This document shows positions 51,679 to 61,523 of a stretch of DNA of 64,000 bases, piece by piece (within the stretch, counting starts at the first letter, position 1; each line of letters begins with the position of its first letter). The position numbers and the translations under genes were made by a program. Source of the DNA: Pseudomonas sp. HS6. Its GTDB lineage: Bacteria > Pseudomonadota > Gammaproteobacteria > Pseudomonadales > Pseudomonadaceae. The notes under the pieces are model-generated. The model was not told the DNA's origin. It ran no database searches and saw nothing but the letters and a program-made list of their open reading frames with translations. The DNA lies in contig NZ_CP067412.1 of NCBI RefSeq assembly GCF_023375815.1, positions 3,844,001 to 3,908,000 on the forward strand. Reading direction: 5' to 3'.

Positions 51679-54141
51679 ATGAAGCAAAAGCGGACTCTCG
51701 GAACGCCTCGGTTGTTGGGCATCGTCTGGCCATTTATCGCCGTCGTGTTGTTTCAAGCCTTGCTGGGTGGCGTGAGCCTTTACGTCCTGTCGGCCGTTCG
51801 CGGTTATGTGGCAGGCGAGAGCCTTTGGTCCAAGGGCCAAAAAGACGCCATCTATTACCTCAACCTGTATGCCGACAGCCGTGACGAGGCGATTTATCTC
51901 AAATACCAGAACGCGATTGCCGTGCCTCAGGGCGGCCATCAGTTGCGCCTGGCGCTGGACAAGCAACCGCCCGACCTGCAAGCGGCGCGCGAGGGCATCC
52001 TCAAGGGCGGCAACCACCCGGATGATGTCTCCAGCCTGATCTGGCTGTACCTGAACTTCCGGCACTTCAGTTACCTGGAAACGGCCATCGACCGCTGGAC
52101 GCTCGGCGATGCCTATCTGGTGGAACTTGACGACGTGGCGCAGGAGATGCACCGGCGCATCACGGCCAATGAAGCCAGTGACGCCGATATCCGGCGCTGG
52201 AAAGACCGGATCTTTGCGATCAACGATGGTGTGACCCCCGCAGCCAAGGCCTTCAGCGACGCGTTGGGCGAGGGCTCGCGGGTAATCCTGCGCCTGCTGC
52301 TGTTCACCAACCTCGCGACGGCGCTGGGCCTGATCGTGCTGGCACTGCTGCGTACCCGAAAACTGCTCAAGCAGCGACATGCGTTCGCCGAGGCGTTGCA
52401 GCTGGAGAAGGACCGGGCTCATGTCACCCTGCACTCGATCGGTGACGGGGTCATCACCACCGATGTGAGCGGCGCGATCGAATACATGAATCCGGCCGCC
52501 GAGGCCTTGACCCACTGGAAGGCTGAGCAGGCGGCCGGCTTGCCCTTGGCTGCACTGTTCAATCTGTTGGATGACAATGCCCAGACCGAAGGGCTGACCC
52601 TGATCGAACACATTCTCAGCGGCCAGCTTAGCGGAGGCAGCGAGCACTCGAAGTTGATTCAGCGGCTCGACGGCAGCACCGTGTCGGTGACCCTGGTCGG
52701 GGCACCGATCCGCAATGCCGGCAAGGTCAGCGGGACGGTGCTGGTGCTGCATGACATGACCCAGGAGCGGCAATACATCGCCAACCTGTCGTGGCAGGCG
52801 ACTCACGATGCGTTGACCGGCCTGGCCAATCGCCGCGAGTTTGAGTATCGCCTCGAGCAGGCTCTGCACAATTTGACCCGTCAGCCAGGGCGGCATGCGC
52901 TGATGTTCCTCGATCTCGATCAGTTCAAACTGGTCAACGACACCTGCGGGCATGCAGCGGGTGATGAGTTGTTGCGGCATATCTGCGCGTTGCTGCAATC
53001 GGGCCTGCGTGAGGGCGACACGCTGGCGAGACTTGGGGGCGACGAGTTTGGCATTCTGTTGGAAAACTGCGCGCCGGAAGCGGCCGAGAAGATCGCCGAG
53101 GGGCTGCGTCAGACGGTGCAGAACCTGCATTTCGTCTGGAAGGGGCGGCCGTTCCTGACCACCGTCAGTATTGGTCTGGTGCATGTCGCGCAAACCCCGA
53201 CCACCCTCGAAGCTTCATTGCGGGCAGCCGACATGGCCTGCTACATGGCCAAGGAAAAGGGCCGCAACCGGGTGCAGGTCTACCATGCTGACGATTCGGA
53301 GCTGTCCCTGCGGTTCGGCGAAATGGCCTGGGTACAGCGTCTGCACATGGCCCTGGAGGAAAACCGCTTCTGTCTCTATGCCCAGGAAATCGCACCATTG
53401 GGGTCGGTGGCTGGTGGCGCGGGCGGGCACATCGAAATTCTGTTGCGTCTGCATGACGAAGCGGGTCGGATGATTCTGCCGGACAGTTTCATACCGGCGG
53501 CCGAGCGTTACGGTTTGATGACGTCACTCGATCGCTGGGTTGTGCAGAATGTATTTAAGGTAATTGCCCAATGTATTAACGAAGAGTGCGAACGGCCTCT
53601 GGCAATGTGTGCGATTAATCTTTCAGGCATTACTATCGGAGATGACGCGTTCTTGCACTTTCTTCGGGAACAGTTTGATATCTATTCCGTTCCGCCTGAA
53701 ATGATTTGTTTTGAAATTACAGAAACCAGCGCCATTGCAAATCTCGGCAGTGCTATCCGTTTTATTAATGAACTCAAAGGCTTGGGTTGTTACTTCTCGT
53801 TGGACGACTTTTGCGCCGGAATGTCTTCATTCGCATATTTGAAACATTTGCCTGTAGACTTCCTGAAGATCGACGGGAGTTTCGTAAAGGATATGCTGGA
53901 CGACCCGATTAACCGCGCTATGGTCGAAGTGATCAATCACATCGGGCATGTCATGGGTAAGCAGACAATTGCCGAGTTTGTCGAAACAGCGCAGATCGAG
54001 CAGGCATTGCTTGAAATCGGCGTGGATTACGCTCAGGGTTATGTCATCGAACGCCCGCAATTGTTTACCTGTGACAGTTTGCAAAGTCGGCCCGCCAGAC
54101 CGCAGCCGTTGTTGTTCAAAGCGCCTGGCACGTTCCGTTGA
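51679..54141 (+). CDS. Membrane GGDEF/EAL cyclic-di-GMP enzyme with PAS domain
   Basis: An 820-residue protein. Two membrane helices (about 13-35 and 200-225) enclose a periplasmic sensing region. A PAS domain follows (about 240-360), then GGDEF (about 370-530) with LGGDEFGILL and an I-site REGD five residues ahead, then EAL (about 555-800) with EILLRL in place of EALLRW, FEITETSA and LDDFCAGMSSFAYLKHLPVD. Both activities seem possible; the altered EAL motif may lower phosphodiesterase activity. The EAL part from about 53540 to 54060 is clearly more AT-rich than the rest. Confidence 0.9.
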   Translation: MKQKRTLGTPRLLGIVWPFIAVVLFQALLGGVSLYVLSAVRGYVAGESLWSKGQKDAIYYLNLYADSRDEAIYLKYQNAIAVPQGGHQLRLALDKQPPDLQAAREGILKGGNHPDDVSSLIWLYLNFRHFSYLETAIDRWTLGDAYLVELDDVAQEMHRRITANEASDADIRRWKDRIFAINDGVTPAAKAFSDALGEGSRVILRLLLFTNLATALGLIVLALLRTRKLLKQRHAFAEALQLEKDRAHVTLHSIGDGVITTDVSGAIEYMNPAAEALTHWKAEQAAGLPLAALFNLLDDNAQTEGLTLIEHILSGQLSGGSEHSKLIQRLDGSTVSVTLVGAPIRNAGKVSGTVLVLHDMTQERQYIANLSWQATHDALTGLANRREFEYRLEQALHNLTRQPGRHALMFLDLDQFKLVNDTCGHAAGDELLRHICALLQSGLREGDTLARLGGDEFGILLENCAPEAAEKIAEGLRQTVQNLHFVWKGRPFLTTVSIGLVHVAQTPTTLEASLRAADMACYMAKEKGRNRVQVYHADDSELSLRFGEMAWVQRLHMALEENRFCLYAQEIAPLGSVAGGAGGHIEILLRLHDEAGRMILPDSFIPAAERYGLMTSLDRWVVQNVFKVIAQCINEECERPLAMCAINLSGITIGDDAFLHFLREQFDIYSVPPEMICFEITETSAIANLGSAIRFINELKGLGCYFSLDDFCAGMSSFAYLKHLPVDFLKIDGSFVKDMLDDPINRAMVEVINHIGHVMGKQTIAEFVETAQIEQALLEIGVDYAQGYVIERPQLFTCDSLQSRPARPQPLLFKAPGTFR

Positions 54142-54187
54142 AGTCTCTTGCCGATCCTTACAATCACAAATCAAAAGGAGCCGAACA

Positions 54188-54982
54188 GTGATCGACACAT
54201 TCAACCGAACCGGACCACTCATGGAAGCTGCAAGTTATCCCGCCTGGGCACAACAGTTGATCCAGGATTGCAGCGAGAGCAAACGCCGGGTTGTCGAACA
54301 TGAACTTTACCTGCGCATGCGTGATAACAAGCTCAGCGCCAAGACCATGCGCCAGTACCTGATCGGGGGCTGGCCCGTCGTTGAGCAGTTCGCGTTGTAC
54401 ATGGCGCAGAACCTCACCAAGACCAAGTTCGCCCGTCACCCGGGTGAAGACATGGCTCGGCGCTGGCTGATGCGCAATATTCGCGTCGAACTCAACCATG
54501 CCGATTACTGGGTCAACTGGAGTCGGGCTCACGGCGTGAGTCTGGAAGACCTCCAGGCCCAGCAAGTGCCGCCGGAGTTGCATGCCCTGAGTCACTGGTG
54601 CTGGCACACCAGTTCGGCGGATTCGCTGATCGTGGCCATTGCCGCCACCAACTATGCGATTGAAGGCGCGACCGGGGAGTGGTCGGCGCTGGTCTGCTCG
54701 ACAGGTGTGTACGCCGCCGCTTTCCCTGAAGAAGATCGAAAGCGGGCGATGAAATGGCTGAAGATGCACGCCCAGTACGATGATGCCCACCCGTGGGAAG
54801 CGCTGGAGATCATCTGCACCCTGGCCGGGATGAACCCGAGCAAGGCCTTGCAGGTGGAACTGCGCCAGGCCGTGTGCAAGAGTTACGACTACATGTACTT
54901 GTTCCTCGAGCGCTGCATGCAGCTGGAGTTGACGGAGCGGGTGCTGGTCGGGCGCGAGCGACGGGCGCTGGTCGAGAGCTAG
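54188..54982 (+). CDS. TenA/heme-oxygenase-fold protein
   Basis: A 264-residue all-helical protein of the TenA/PqqC/CADD-like group. The landmarks ARRWLMRNIRVELNHADYW and ATNYAIEGATGEWSALVCS carry the Glu/His residues expected for a ligand or diiron site. It starts at GTG 54188, eight bases after AAAAGGAG. Members are annotated as TenA-type or iron-containing redox enzymes. No thiamine gene is nearby, so the name TenA may be misleading. The function is unassigned. A bidirectional terminator lies beyond it. Confidence 0.78.
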   Translation: MIDTFNRTGPLMEAASYPAWAQQLIQDCSESKRRVVEHELYLRMRDNKLSAKTMRQYLIGGWPVVEQFALYMAQNLTKTKFARHPGEDMARRWLMRNIRVELNHADYWVNWSRAHGVSLEDLQAQQVPPELHALSHWCWHTSSADSLIVAIAATNYAIEGATGEWSALVCSTGVYAAAFPEEDRKRAMKWLKMHAQYDDAHPWEALEIICTLAGMNPSKALQVELRQAVCKSYDYMYLFLERCMQLELTERVLVGRERRALVES

Positions 54983-54999
54983 TTTCGACGACATCCATG

Positions 55000-55035
55000 A
55001 AAAAAACGGGAGCCCGCGGGCTCCCGTTTTTTATT
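55000..55035. terminator. Bidirectional terminator between the TenA-like and GGDEF genes
   Basis: ACGGGAGCCC / GGGCTCCCGT with an A tract before it and a T tract after it, between convergent genes. Confidence 0.92.
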
Positions 55036-55048
55036 TGCCAGAGAACGT

Positions 55049-55975
55049 TCAGCCGGCCATTGTCAGGCGATTACGCCCCTCGCGCTTGGCCACGTACAGC
55101 GCGCTGTCGGCGCGGCGCAGCAGGCTGTCGGCGGATTCACCCGGCAGCAGGGTCGAACAGCCGAGGCTCACGGTCAGTTCGATCAACTGGCCATCGGCAT
55201 AATAGTCCTGGGCTTGTGCTGCATACCGCAGGCGTTCGCCAACCATCGCGGCGGCTTCGCGGCTGGTGTTGGACAGCAGGATCAGGAACTCTTCCCCGCC
55301 ATAGCGGAACACCATGTCGACGTTGCGCAACTGGTCCTTGATCGATGCCGCGACAGCTTTGAGCACTTCATCGCCAGCGCTGTGGCCATGACTGTCATTG
55401 ACCTGTTTGAAGTGGTCGATGTCCAGCATCAGCAGCGACAACGGTTGCAGGTGTCGACGCGACATCTCGATCTCCCGCTGCAGGGTCTGCTCCATGGCGA
55501 TGCGGTTGCCGGCGCCCGTGAGTGGGTCGCGCAGGGCGGTTTGCGTTGCGACACGATAAAGCAGTGCGTTGCGCATCGGGTACAGCAGCGACGACAGAAG
55601 CGATTCCAGATTGCCCAGTTCCTGCTCACTGAAGCGCTGGTTGCGGCGAAACACCAACTCGCCCATGTGCTCACCGTCGTGGCTGAGGCTGTAGCTGGCC
55701 GAATGATGACCGCGGGCGCCGAATTCCAGGCGCAAGTCACTGCCGCTGTGCACATAGCTCAAGGCATCGAGCGGCACCAGTCGCTGAACTTCGCGGAAAA
55801 ACAGACCGAGGATGCGTTGCGGCTCAAGGCTGGTTTGCAGTTGCAGGCTCATTTGCTGACGCAATTGCGCCAGGCTGACAGGTCGCTCCAGAAGCGGAGG
55901 CAACTGGCCAAAGCCCAGGCGTTGCAATTTGGCACTATCGAAGTCAATTGCAGTGGTCTGGGAGGGTGATTTCAT
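55049..55975 (-). CDS. Diguanylate cyclase (GGDEF)
   Basis: A 308-residue soluble protein. An N-terminal GAF-like region (about 40-140) is followed by a GGDEF domain (about 145-305) with MLDIDHFKQVNDSHGHSAGD and RYGGEEFLILLSNT. An I-site RNVD lies five residues before GGEEF, so product inhibition is expected. It should make c-di-GMP. No signal peptide or membrane helix is visible. It is not obviously co-transcribed with yciK, which lies 363 bp upstream on the same strand. Confidence 0.93.
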   Translation of the reverse strand: MKSPSQTTAIDFDSAKLQRLGFGQLPPLLERPVSLAQLRQQMSLQLQTSLEPQRILGLFFREVQRLVPLDALSYVHSGSDLRLEFGARGHHSASYSLSHDGEHMGELVFRRNQRFSEQELGNLESLLSSLLYPMRNALLYRVATQTALRDPLTGAGNRIAMEQTLQREIEMSRRHLQPLSLLMLDIDHFKQVNDSHGHSAGDEVLKAVAASIKDQLRNVDMVFRYGGEEFLILLSNTSREAAAMVGERLRYAAQAQDYYADGQLIELTVSLGCSTLLPGESADSLLRRADSALYVAKREGRNRLTMAG

Positions 55976-56338
55976 ATGGCGTGAGCCCCTAAGCAGTAAG
56001 TCTGTCTTACAGGCTGGGTGAGAGCGGCTATGGGCTGCGCGTCATACTGATCCATCAGTCCCGTAGGACATTTGGCGTAAGTTTAGTCTGCCCGATGACG
56101 ATTAGTCAGCTATCGAATCAGGCCTTGCCCGACTGCCTTCACTCGGCGTGCTTTGAGGGAATGTAGAGCGAAAGTCGTGCCATTCAGTTCAGGTTTTATT
56201 AAAACCCTTGTTAATCAATAGTTTGAGTTGTTTGTTGCGGAGGGGGGTGGTGGTTATTTGACTGAAATGGCCCTGCGAAAAGCGGCAAATGCCTGCCGCG
56301 ACGGGAATCCGCCGCGGCAACAAATGCGACGTATGGCA
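55976..56338. other. Intergenic region with a yciK 3' hairpin and the GGDEF promoter
   Basis: A 363-bp gap. 56294-56319 forms a TGCCGCG / CGCGGCA stem just after yciK (minus strand), a possible weak terminator. The rest, AT-richer around 56190-56250, probably holds the GGDEF promoter. No gene was seen. Confidence 0.5.
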
Positions 56339-57079
56339 CTACTGGGCGTTGAATGCCTGGCCATTGATGCCCGTGCTGTCCGGACCCATCAGGTACAGAT
56401 AGACCGGCATGATCTCTTCCGGGGTAGGGTTGTTCAGTGGGTTTTCGCCAGGGTAAGCCTGAGCGCGCATGCTGGTGCGGGTGGCGCCCGGGTTGATGCT
56501 GTTGGCGCGCACCGGGGCGACGTTTTCGACTTCGTCGGCCAGGGTTTGCATCAGACCTTCGGTGGCGAACTTGGACACGCCATAAGCGCCCCAATAAGCG
56601 CGGCCCTTGCGCCCGACACTGCTGGAGGTGAACACCACCGAGGCGTCCTGCGACAGCTTGAGCAACGGCAACAGGGTGCTGGTCAGCATGAACATCGCGT
56701 TGACGTTGATCTGCATGACGCGCATGAAGTTTTCACCGGACAACTGCTCGATCGGCGTACGCGGGCCAATGATCGAGGCGTTGTGCAGCAGGCCGTCGAG
56801 GTGGCCGAACTCAGCCTCTATCATCGCCGCCAGCTCATCGTATTGATGGGGCAGGGCGGTTTCGAGGTTGAACGGGATCACGGCCGGTTGTGGATGCCCG
56901 GCCGCTTCGATCTCGTCGTAGACCTGAGTCAGGTTGGCTTCGGTCTTGCCCAGCAGCAGCACGGTCGCACCGTGGGCTGCGTAGGTCTTGGCGGCGGCCG
57001 CACCGATGCCACGACCGGCACCGGTGACCAGAATGACCCGATCCTTGAGCAATTCGGGGCGAGCGGAGTAATCAAACAT
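56339..57079 (-). CDS. yciK: YciK family SDR oxidoreductase
   Basis: A 246-residue classical SDR: VTGAGRGIGAAAAK (cofactor loop), HNASIIGPRTP, FTSSSVGRKGRAYWGAYGVSK (catalytic Ser, Tyr and Lys) and NSINPGATRTSM. YciK is conserved beside mupP and ubiG in Pseudomonas; its substrate is not established. It lies 68 bases downstream of mupP and is probably the last gene of the methylthioadenosine-deaminase/ubiG/mupP/yciK operon. Confidence 0.93.
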   Translation of the reverse strand: MFDYSARPELLKDRVILVTGAGRGIGAAAAKTYAAHGATVLLLGKTEANLTQVYDEIEAAGHPQPAVIPFNLETALPHQYDELAAMIEAEFGHLDGLLHNASIIGPRTPIEQLSGENFMRVMQINVNAMFMLTSTLLPLLKLSQDASVVFTSSSVGRKGRAYWGAYGVSKFATEGLMQTLADEVENVAPVRANSINPGATRTSMRAQAYPGENPLNNPTPEEIMPVYLYLMGPDSTGINGQAFNAQ

Positions 57080-57147
57080 AAAAAACCTCTAATCCATTAA
57101 CTTCTGATCGTTCACGCGGCCTGTGTGGGAGTGCTGTCAGGCACTAC

Positions 57148-57819
57148 TCAGCAACTGCACAGAGCGTTGTCGAGCACCTTGCGCAACTCCAGCGGATGAT
57201 CCACCACCACGTCCGCGCCCCAGTGCCGTGGGTTGTCGTCCGGGTGAATGTAGCCATAGGTTACGGCGGCAGTCTTGGTGCCGGCGTCGCGGCCGGACTC
57301 GATATCGCGCAGATCATCGCCGATAAACAGAACGCTCGACGGATCCAGATCAAGCATCTTGCAGGCAAGGGTCAGCATCTCGGGGTCCGGTTTGCTGTTC
57401 TTCACGTGATCCGGGCAGATCAGCAAGGCCGAACGCTCGGCCAGCCCCAGTTGCTGCATGATCGGTTCGGCGAAACGCAGCGGCTTGTTGGTGACCACCC
57501 CCCAGACCAGGTGGGCTTTTTCGATATCGGCCAGCAATTCGCCCATGCCGTCGAACAATTTGCTGTGCACGGCGCAGCCGGCGAGGTAGCGCTCGAGAAA
57601 CTCCAGGCGCAACTCCTCGAAGCCCGGGGATTCCGGGTCCATCGAGAACGTCACCGCGACCATGGCCTTGGCACCGCCGGAGATTTCGTCGCGGATGTGT
57701 TTGTCGTTCATCGGCGGCAAACCGCGATCCGCGCGCATCGCCTGGCAAATGGCGATGAAGTCCGGCGCGGTGTCGAGCAGCGTGCCGTCCATGTCGAAAA
57801 GGACTGCTCTGATGGCCAT
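57148..57819 (-). CDS. mupP: N-acetylmuramic acid 6-phosphate phosphatase
   Basis: A 223-residue HAD phosphatase with [15 protein letters not shown] (nucleophile Asp), [10 protein letters not shown] and [16 protein letters not shown]. The paralogous name phosphoglycolate phosphatase is often given, but its position directly after ubiG and before yciK matches MupP of P. putida, which dephosphorylates MurNAc-6-phosphate in the cell-wall recycling route. That route feeds UDP-MurNAc and affects fosfomycin sensitivity. The gap to ubiG is four bases, so the two are coupled. Confidence 0.9.
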   Translation of the reverse strand: MAIRAVLFDMDGTLLDTAPDFIAICQAMRADRGLPPMNDKHIRDEISGGAKAMVAVTFSMDPESPGFEELRLEFLERYLAGCAVHSKLFDGMGELLADIEKAHLVWGVVTNKPLRFAEPIMQQLGLAERSALLICPDHVKNSKPDPEMLTLACKMLDLDPSSVLFIGDDLRDIESGRDAGTKTAAVTYGYIHPDDNPRHWGADVVVDHPLELRKVLDNALCSC

Positions 57820-57823
57820 CGGC

Positions 57824-58522
57824 TTACTCCTCGCGCAGGGTCTGGATCATGTAGTTGACGTCAACGTCCGCGGCCAGCTTGTAGTGCTTGGTCAACGGGT
57901 TGTAGGTCAGACCGATGATGTCCTTGACGGTGAGGCCGGCCATGCGGCTCCAGGCGCCCAGCTCGGACGGGCGGATGAATTTCTTGAAGTCGTGGGTGCC
58001 GCGCGGCAGCAGCTTCATGATGTATTCGGCGCCGACGATGGCGAACAGGTACGCCTTCGGGTTGCGGTTGATGGTGGAGAAGAACACTTGGCCGCCGGGC
58101 TTGACCATGCGGAAGCAGGCGCGGATCACCGAGGACGGGTCCGGTACGTGTTCAAGCATTTCCAGGCAGGTGACGACATCGAACTGCTCGGGCATTTCTT
58201 CGGCCAGGGCTTCGGCGGTGATCTGCCGGTACTCGACATTCACGCCAGATTCCAGCTGGTGCAGTTGTGCGACCGCCAGCGGCGCTTCGCCCATGTCGAT
58301 GCCTGTCACCGTTGCGCCGCGCTGGGCCATGGCTTCACTGAGGATGCCGCCGCCGCAGCCGACGTCGAGGACCTTCTTGCCGGCCAGGTTGACGCGCTCG
58401 TCAATCCAGTTGACCCGCAGCGGGTTGATGTCGTGCAGCGGTTTGAACTCGCTTTCGCGGTCCCACCAGCGATGGGCCAGGGCTTCGAATTTGGCGATTT
58501 CGGCGTGGTCGACGTTGCTCAT
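57824..58522 (-). CDS. ubiG: Ubiquinone biosynthesis O-methyltransferase
   Basis: A 232-residue SAM-dependent methyltransferase that performs both O-methylations in ubiquinone synthesis. Motifs: [20 protein letters not shown] (SAM loop), [13 protein letters not shown] and [16 protein letters not shown]. The N-terminus contains [20 protein letters not shown], typical of UbiG. Length is normal. It lies between the deaminase gene and mupP in one operon. Confidence 0.97.
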   Translation of the reverse strand: MSNVDHAEIAKFEALAHRWWDRESEFKPLHDINPLRVNWIDERVNLAGKKVLDVGCGGGILSEAMAQRGATVTGIDMGEAPLAVAQLHQLESGVNVEYRQITAEALAEEMPEQFDVVTCLEMLEHVPDPSSVIRACFRMVKPGGQVFFSTINRNPKAYLFAIVGAEYIMKLLPRGTHDFKKFIRPSELGAWSRMAGLTVKDIIGLTYNPLTKHYKLAADVDVNYMIQTLREE

Positions 58523-58579
58523 GATTCAATCCTCTAAAACTTGAAAAAGGCTGTAGCCCCGGAGTCTGCCCCGGGGTGT

Positions 58580-59914
58580 TTACGATTCGGTGTGGCCGCT
58601 GATGCGTCGGCCCCAGGCCCGGGCGGTTTCGCCGAGCTGTTGTTCGTCCAGGCGCGTCAGGCGTCGGTCGTCGAGCAATTGCTTGCCGGCGACCCACAGA
58701 TGTTTCACGCAGTCTCGGCCGGTGGCGTAAATAAGTTGCGAGACCGGGTCATAGACCGGTTGCTGTGCCAGGCCGGACAGGTCGAACGCGACAATGTCCG
58801 CGGCCTTGCCGAGCTCCAGGGAGCCGGTCTCGGCTTCGATCCCCAATGCCCGCGCGCCGTTCAGCGTGGCCATGCGCAGCGCCCGGTGGGCGTCCAGCGC
58901 GGTGGCGGAGCCGGCGACGGCTTTGGCCAGCAGTGCAGCGGTGCGGGTTTCGCCCAGCAGGTCCAGGTCATTGTTGCTCGCGGCGCCATCGGTGCCGACG
59001 GCCACGTTGACCCCGGCCTGCCACAGGCGCTCTACCGGGCAGAAGCCGCTGGCCAGTTTCAGGTTCGACTCCGGGCAGTGGATCACGCTGGTGTTGCTTT
59101 CTACCAGCAACGCCAGGTCGTCATCGCTGATCTGCGTCATGTGCACGGCCTGGAAGCGCGGGCCAAGCAGGCCCAGTCGGCCGAGGCGGGCCAGTGGTCG
59201 TTCGCCGCGCTGTTCCACCGCTTGCTGCACTTCGAAGGCGGTTTCGTGGACGTGCATGTGGATCGAGGCGTCCAGTTCTTCGGCAATCACACGGATTTTT
59301 TCCAGGTTCTCATCACCAACGGTGTAGGGTGCATGAGGGCCGAAAGTGATCTTGATGCGTTCGTGATGCTTCAGGTCGCCGAACAGTTCGACGCCCTGAC
59401 GTATGGCTTCATCGGCGCTGGCAGCGCCCGGAATCGGGAAATCGAGGATCGGAATCGCGATCTGCGCACGGATTCCACTGTTGTGCACGCGCTCACTGGC
59501 AACCTTCGGGAAGAAGTACATGTCCGAGAAACAGGTGATGCCACCTTTGATCTGTTCGGCGATGGCCAGGTCAGTGCCATCACGGACGAAATCTTCATCG
59601 ACCCATTTGCCTTCGGCCGGCCAGATATGGTTTTCCAGCCAGGTCATCAACGGCAGATCGTCAGCGAGGCCGCGGAACAGGGTCATGGCCGCATGACCGT
59701 GAGCGTTGATCAGGCCGGGGCTGAGCAGCACGTCCGGCAATTCACGGACTTCGGCGGCGTTACACTTCAAGGCTTCGGCGCGCGGGCCGATGAACACGAG
59801 GCGACCGTCGCGGATGCCCAGGCCATGCTCTTTGAGCACCACGCCTGCGGGTTCGACGGGTACCAGCCAGGTCGGCAGCAATAATAAGTCGAGCGCAATG
59901 GCAGGTTTCGGCAT
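58580..59914 (-). CDS. mtaD: 5'-methylthioadenosine/S-adenosylhomocysteine deaminase (TRZ/ATZ family)
   Basis: A 444-residue amidohydrolase. Metal-site motifs are [29 protein letters not shown] and [19 protein letters not shown]. It is divergent from mtnA, which matches the P. aeruginosa pair in which the homologue deaminates methylthioadenosine to methylthioinosine, leading to salvage through MtnP and MtnA. The start [16 protein letters not shown] at 59914 is clear; the frame stays open much further upstream, antisense to mtnA, but that is not coding. First gene of the operon with ubiG. Confidence 0.92.
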   Translation of the reverse strand: MPKPAIALDLLLLPTWLVPVEPAGVVLKEHGLGIRDGRLVFIGPRAEALKCNAAEVRELPDVLLSPGLINAHGHAAMTLFRGLADDLPLMTWLENHIWPAEGKWVDEDFVRDGTDLAIAEQIKGGITCFSDMYFFPKVASERVHNSGIRAQIAIPILDFPIPGAASADEAIRQGVELFGDLKHHERIKITFGPHAPYTVGDENLEKIRVIAEELDASIHMHVHETAFEVQQAVEQRGERPLARLGRLGLLGPRFQAVHMTQISDDDLALLVESNTSVIHCPESNLKLASGFCPVERLWQAGVNVAVGTDGAASNNDLDLLGETRTAALLAKAVAGSATALDAHRALRMATLNGARALGIEAETGSLELGKAADIVAFDLSGLAQQPVYDPVSQLIYATGRDCVKHLWVAGKQLLDDRRLTRLDEQQLGETARAWGRRISGHTES

Positions 59915-60022
59915 CGAGGGTCGGTTCCAGTGCTTTTGTAAAGGATGGCGAAGTATACCCGAGCGTCTTCGCGGGGGGATCGCTATAATCGGCGGCTTTT
60001 GTTCATGAGTGCGGGGTGAGGG

Positions 60023-61099
60023 ATGCGCGATCGACTGTTGGCTGCGGAGAAAGTGAAGGCCATCGATTGGCGTGATGGCGCGCTCCACCTGCTGGATCAG
60101 CGCGTTTTGCCGTTCGAGGAAAACTGGATCGCCTACACCAGCGCCGCCGGCGTGGCCGAGGCGATTCGCTCGATGGTAGTGCGCGGTGCACCGGCCATCG
60201 GTATCAGTGCCGCGTACGGCATCGTGCTGGCGGCCCGTGCCCGGATTGCCGAGGGTGGCGACTGGTACGCGGCGCTGGAAGAGGATTTCATGCTGCTGGC
60301 CGATTCCCGTCCGACAGCGGTCAACCTGTTCTGGGCGTTGAACCGCATGCACGACCGTCTGGATCGCCTGAAGGAAAACGCCGATCCGCTGGCGGCGCTG
60401 GAAGCCGAAGCCATCGCCATTCATGAAAGCGATCGCGAAGCCAACCTGACCATGGCTCAGCTTGGCGTCGACCTTATCCGCAAGCATCAGGGCAACGCCC
60501 AGGCGATCCTGACCCACTGCAACACCGGCGCCCTGGCCACCGGCGGTTTCGGCACGGCGCTCGGGGTGATCCGCGCCGCGTTCATCGAAGGCATGGTCGA
60601 GCGTGTCTATGCCGACGAAACCCGGCCGTGGCTGCAGGGCTCGCGCCTGACCGCGTGGGAACTGGCCAACGAAGGTATTCCGGTAACGCTCAATGCCGAC
60701 TCCGCCGCCGCGCACATCATGAAAACCAAAGGCGTTACATGGGTGATCGTCGGCGCCGACCGGATCACTGCCAACGGCGACGTGGCGAACAAGATCGGCA
60801 CCTACCAACTGGCGGTCAACGCCATGCACCACGGTGTGCGCTTCATGGTGGTGGCGCCGAGCTCGACCATTGATATGAATCTGGCCAGTGGTGATGACAT
60901 TCCGATCGAGGAGCGCGACGGCGCCGAACTGCTGGAAGTCGGCGGCAAGCGCGTCGGGGCTGATGTCGAAGCGTTCAATCCGGTATTTGACGTGACGCCG
61001 GCGGACCTGATCGATGCGATCGTCACCGAGAAGGGCATCGTCGAGCGCCCGGACACCGCGAAAATGGCCCAGTTGATGTGCCGCAAGCGCCTGCATTGA
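60023..61099 (+). CDS. mtnA: S-methyl-5-thioribose-1-phosphate isomerase
   Basis: A 358-residue enzyme of methionine salvage that converts methylthioribose-1-phosphate to methylthioribulose-1-phosphate. Motifs: [35 protein letters not shown] (catalytic Cys), [19 protein letters not shown], and [20 protein letters not shown] (catalytic Asp). Length is normal. It is divergent from the methylthioadenosine deaminase gene, with which it shares a 108-bp promoter region. A REP doublet follows. Confidence 0.97.
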   Translation: MRDRLLAAEKVKAIDWRDGALHLLDQRVLPFEENWIAYTSAAGVAEAIRSMVVRGAPAIGISAAYGIVLAARARIAEGGDWYAALEEDFMLLADSRPTAVNLFWALNRMHDRLDRLKENADPLAALEAEAIAIHESDREANLTMAQLGVDLIRKHQGNAQAILTHCNTGALATGGFGTALGVIRAAFIEGMVERVYADETRPWLQGSRLTAWELANEGIPVTLNADSAAAHIMKTKGVTWVIVGADRITANGDVANKIGTYQLAVNAMHHGVRFMVVAPSSTIDMNLASGDDIPIEERDGAELLEVGGKRVGADVEAFNPVFDVTPADLIDAIVTEKGIVERPDTAKMAQLMCRKRLH

Positions 61100-61124
61100 T
61101 TGACTCTGGCGTCTGCTCGGACGC

Positions 61125-61197
61125 CATCGCTGGCTAGCCAGCTCCCACAGGTTTTGTGCGCGCCGCCGATCTTGTGGGAGCTGGCTTGCCAGCGATG
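61125..61197. repeat. REP-type paired inverted repeat
   Basis: CATCGCTGGCTAGCCAGCTCC faces an almost perfect inverted copy (GGAGCTGGCTTGCCAGCGATG) across about 24 bases. It is a different REP subtype from the one at 39881, and lies between mtnA and gyrA. Confidence 0.85.
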
Positions 61198-61523
61198 AGG
61201 TCATAATTGTCAATAAACATCCCCAAACCAGACCTCAAATTTGCATTCAGAGAAGCTCTGAGCCTCTCTCGTCCCCGTTAAGCCTGTCATCGGTCATCTA
61301 ACTATGCTCCATGCGCATCTGGGGGATAGGTGCGTGGCGGCTCTTGTGATAACATCCGGCGTTTTCCGAGGCAGTCCCACGGGGTTGTCTTCACTGCGCA
61401 AATCCAGGGTCAACTTGTCGATTTGTCGTAAGTCGGCGCATGGCACTCGGCCTGCATCGACGAGCTTCGTGCGTCCCCTATGGATATGGCGAAGTTTCAC
61501 CAGAAAAAGGAATCAGGCTTCTC
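61198..61523 (+). promoter_or_regulatory. gyrA leader and promoter region
   Basis: No gene is seen in this 326-bp stretch. It is expected to hold the gyrA promoter, which in many bacteria responds to supercoiling. A purine-rich site (AAAAAGGAATCAGG) precedes the ATG. Confidence 0.5.

Noticed and set aside
59915..61213. N-terminal extension of the methylthioadenosine deaminase frame to 877 codons
   Set aside because: The extra part is antisense to mtnA and the real start is the MPKPAIALD methionine at 59914.
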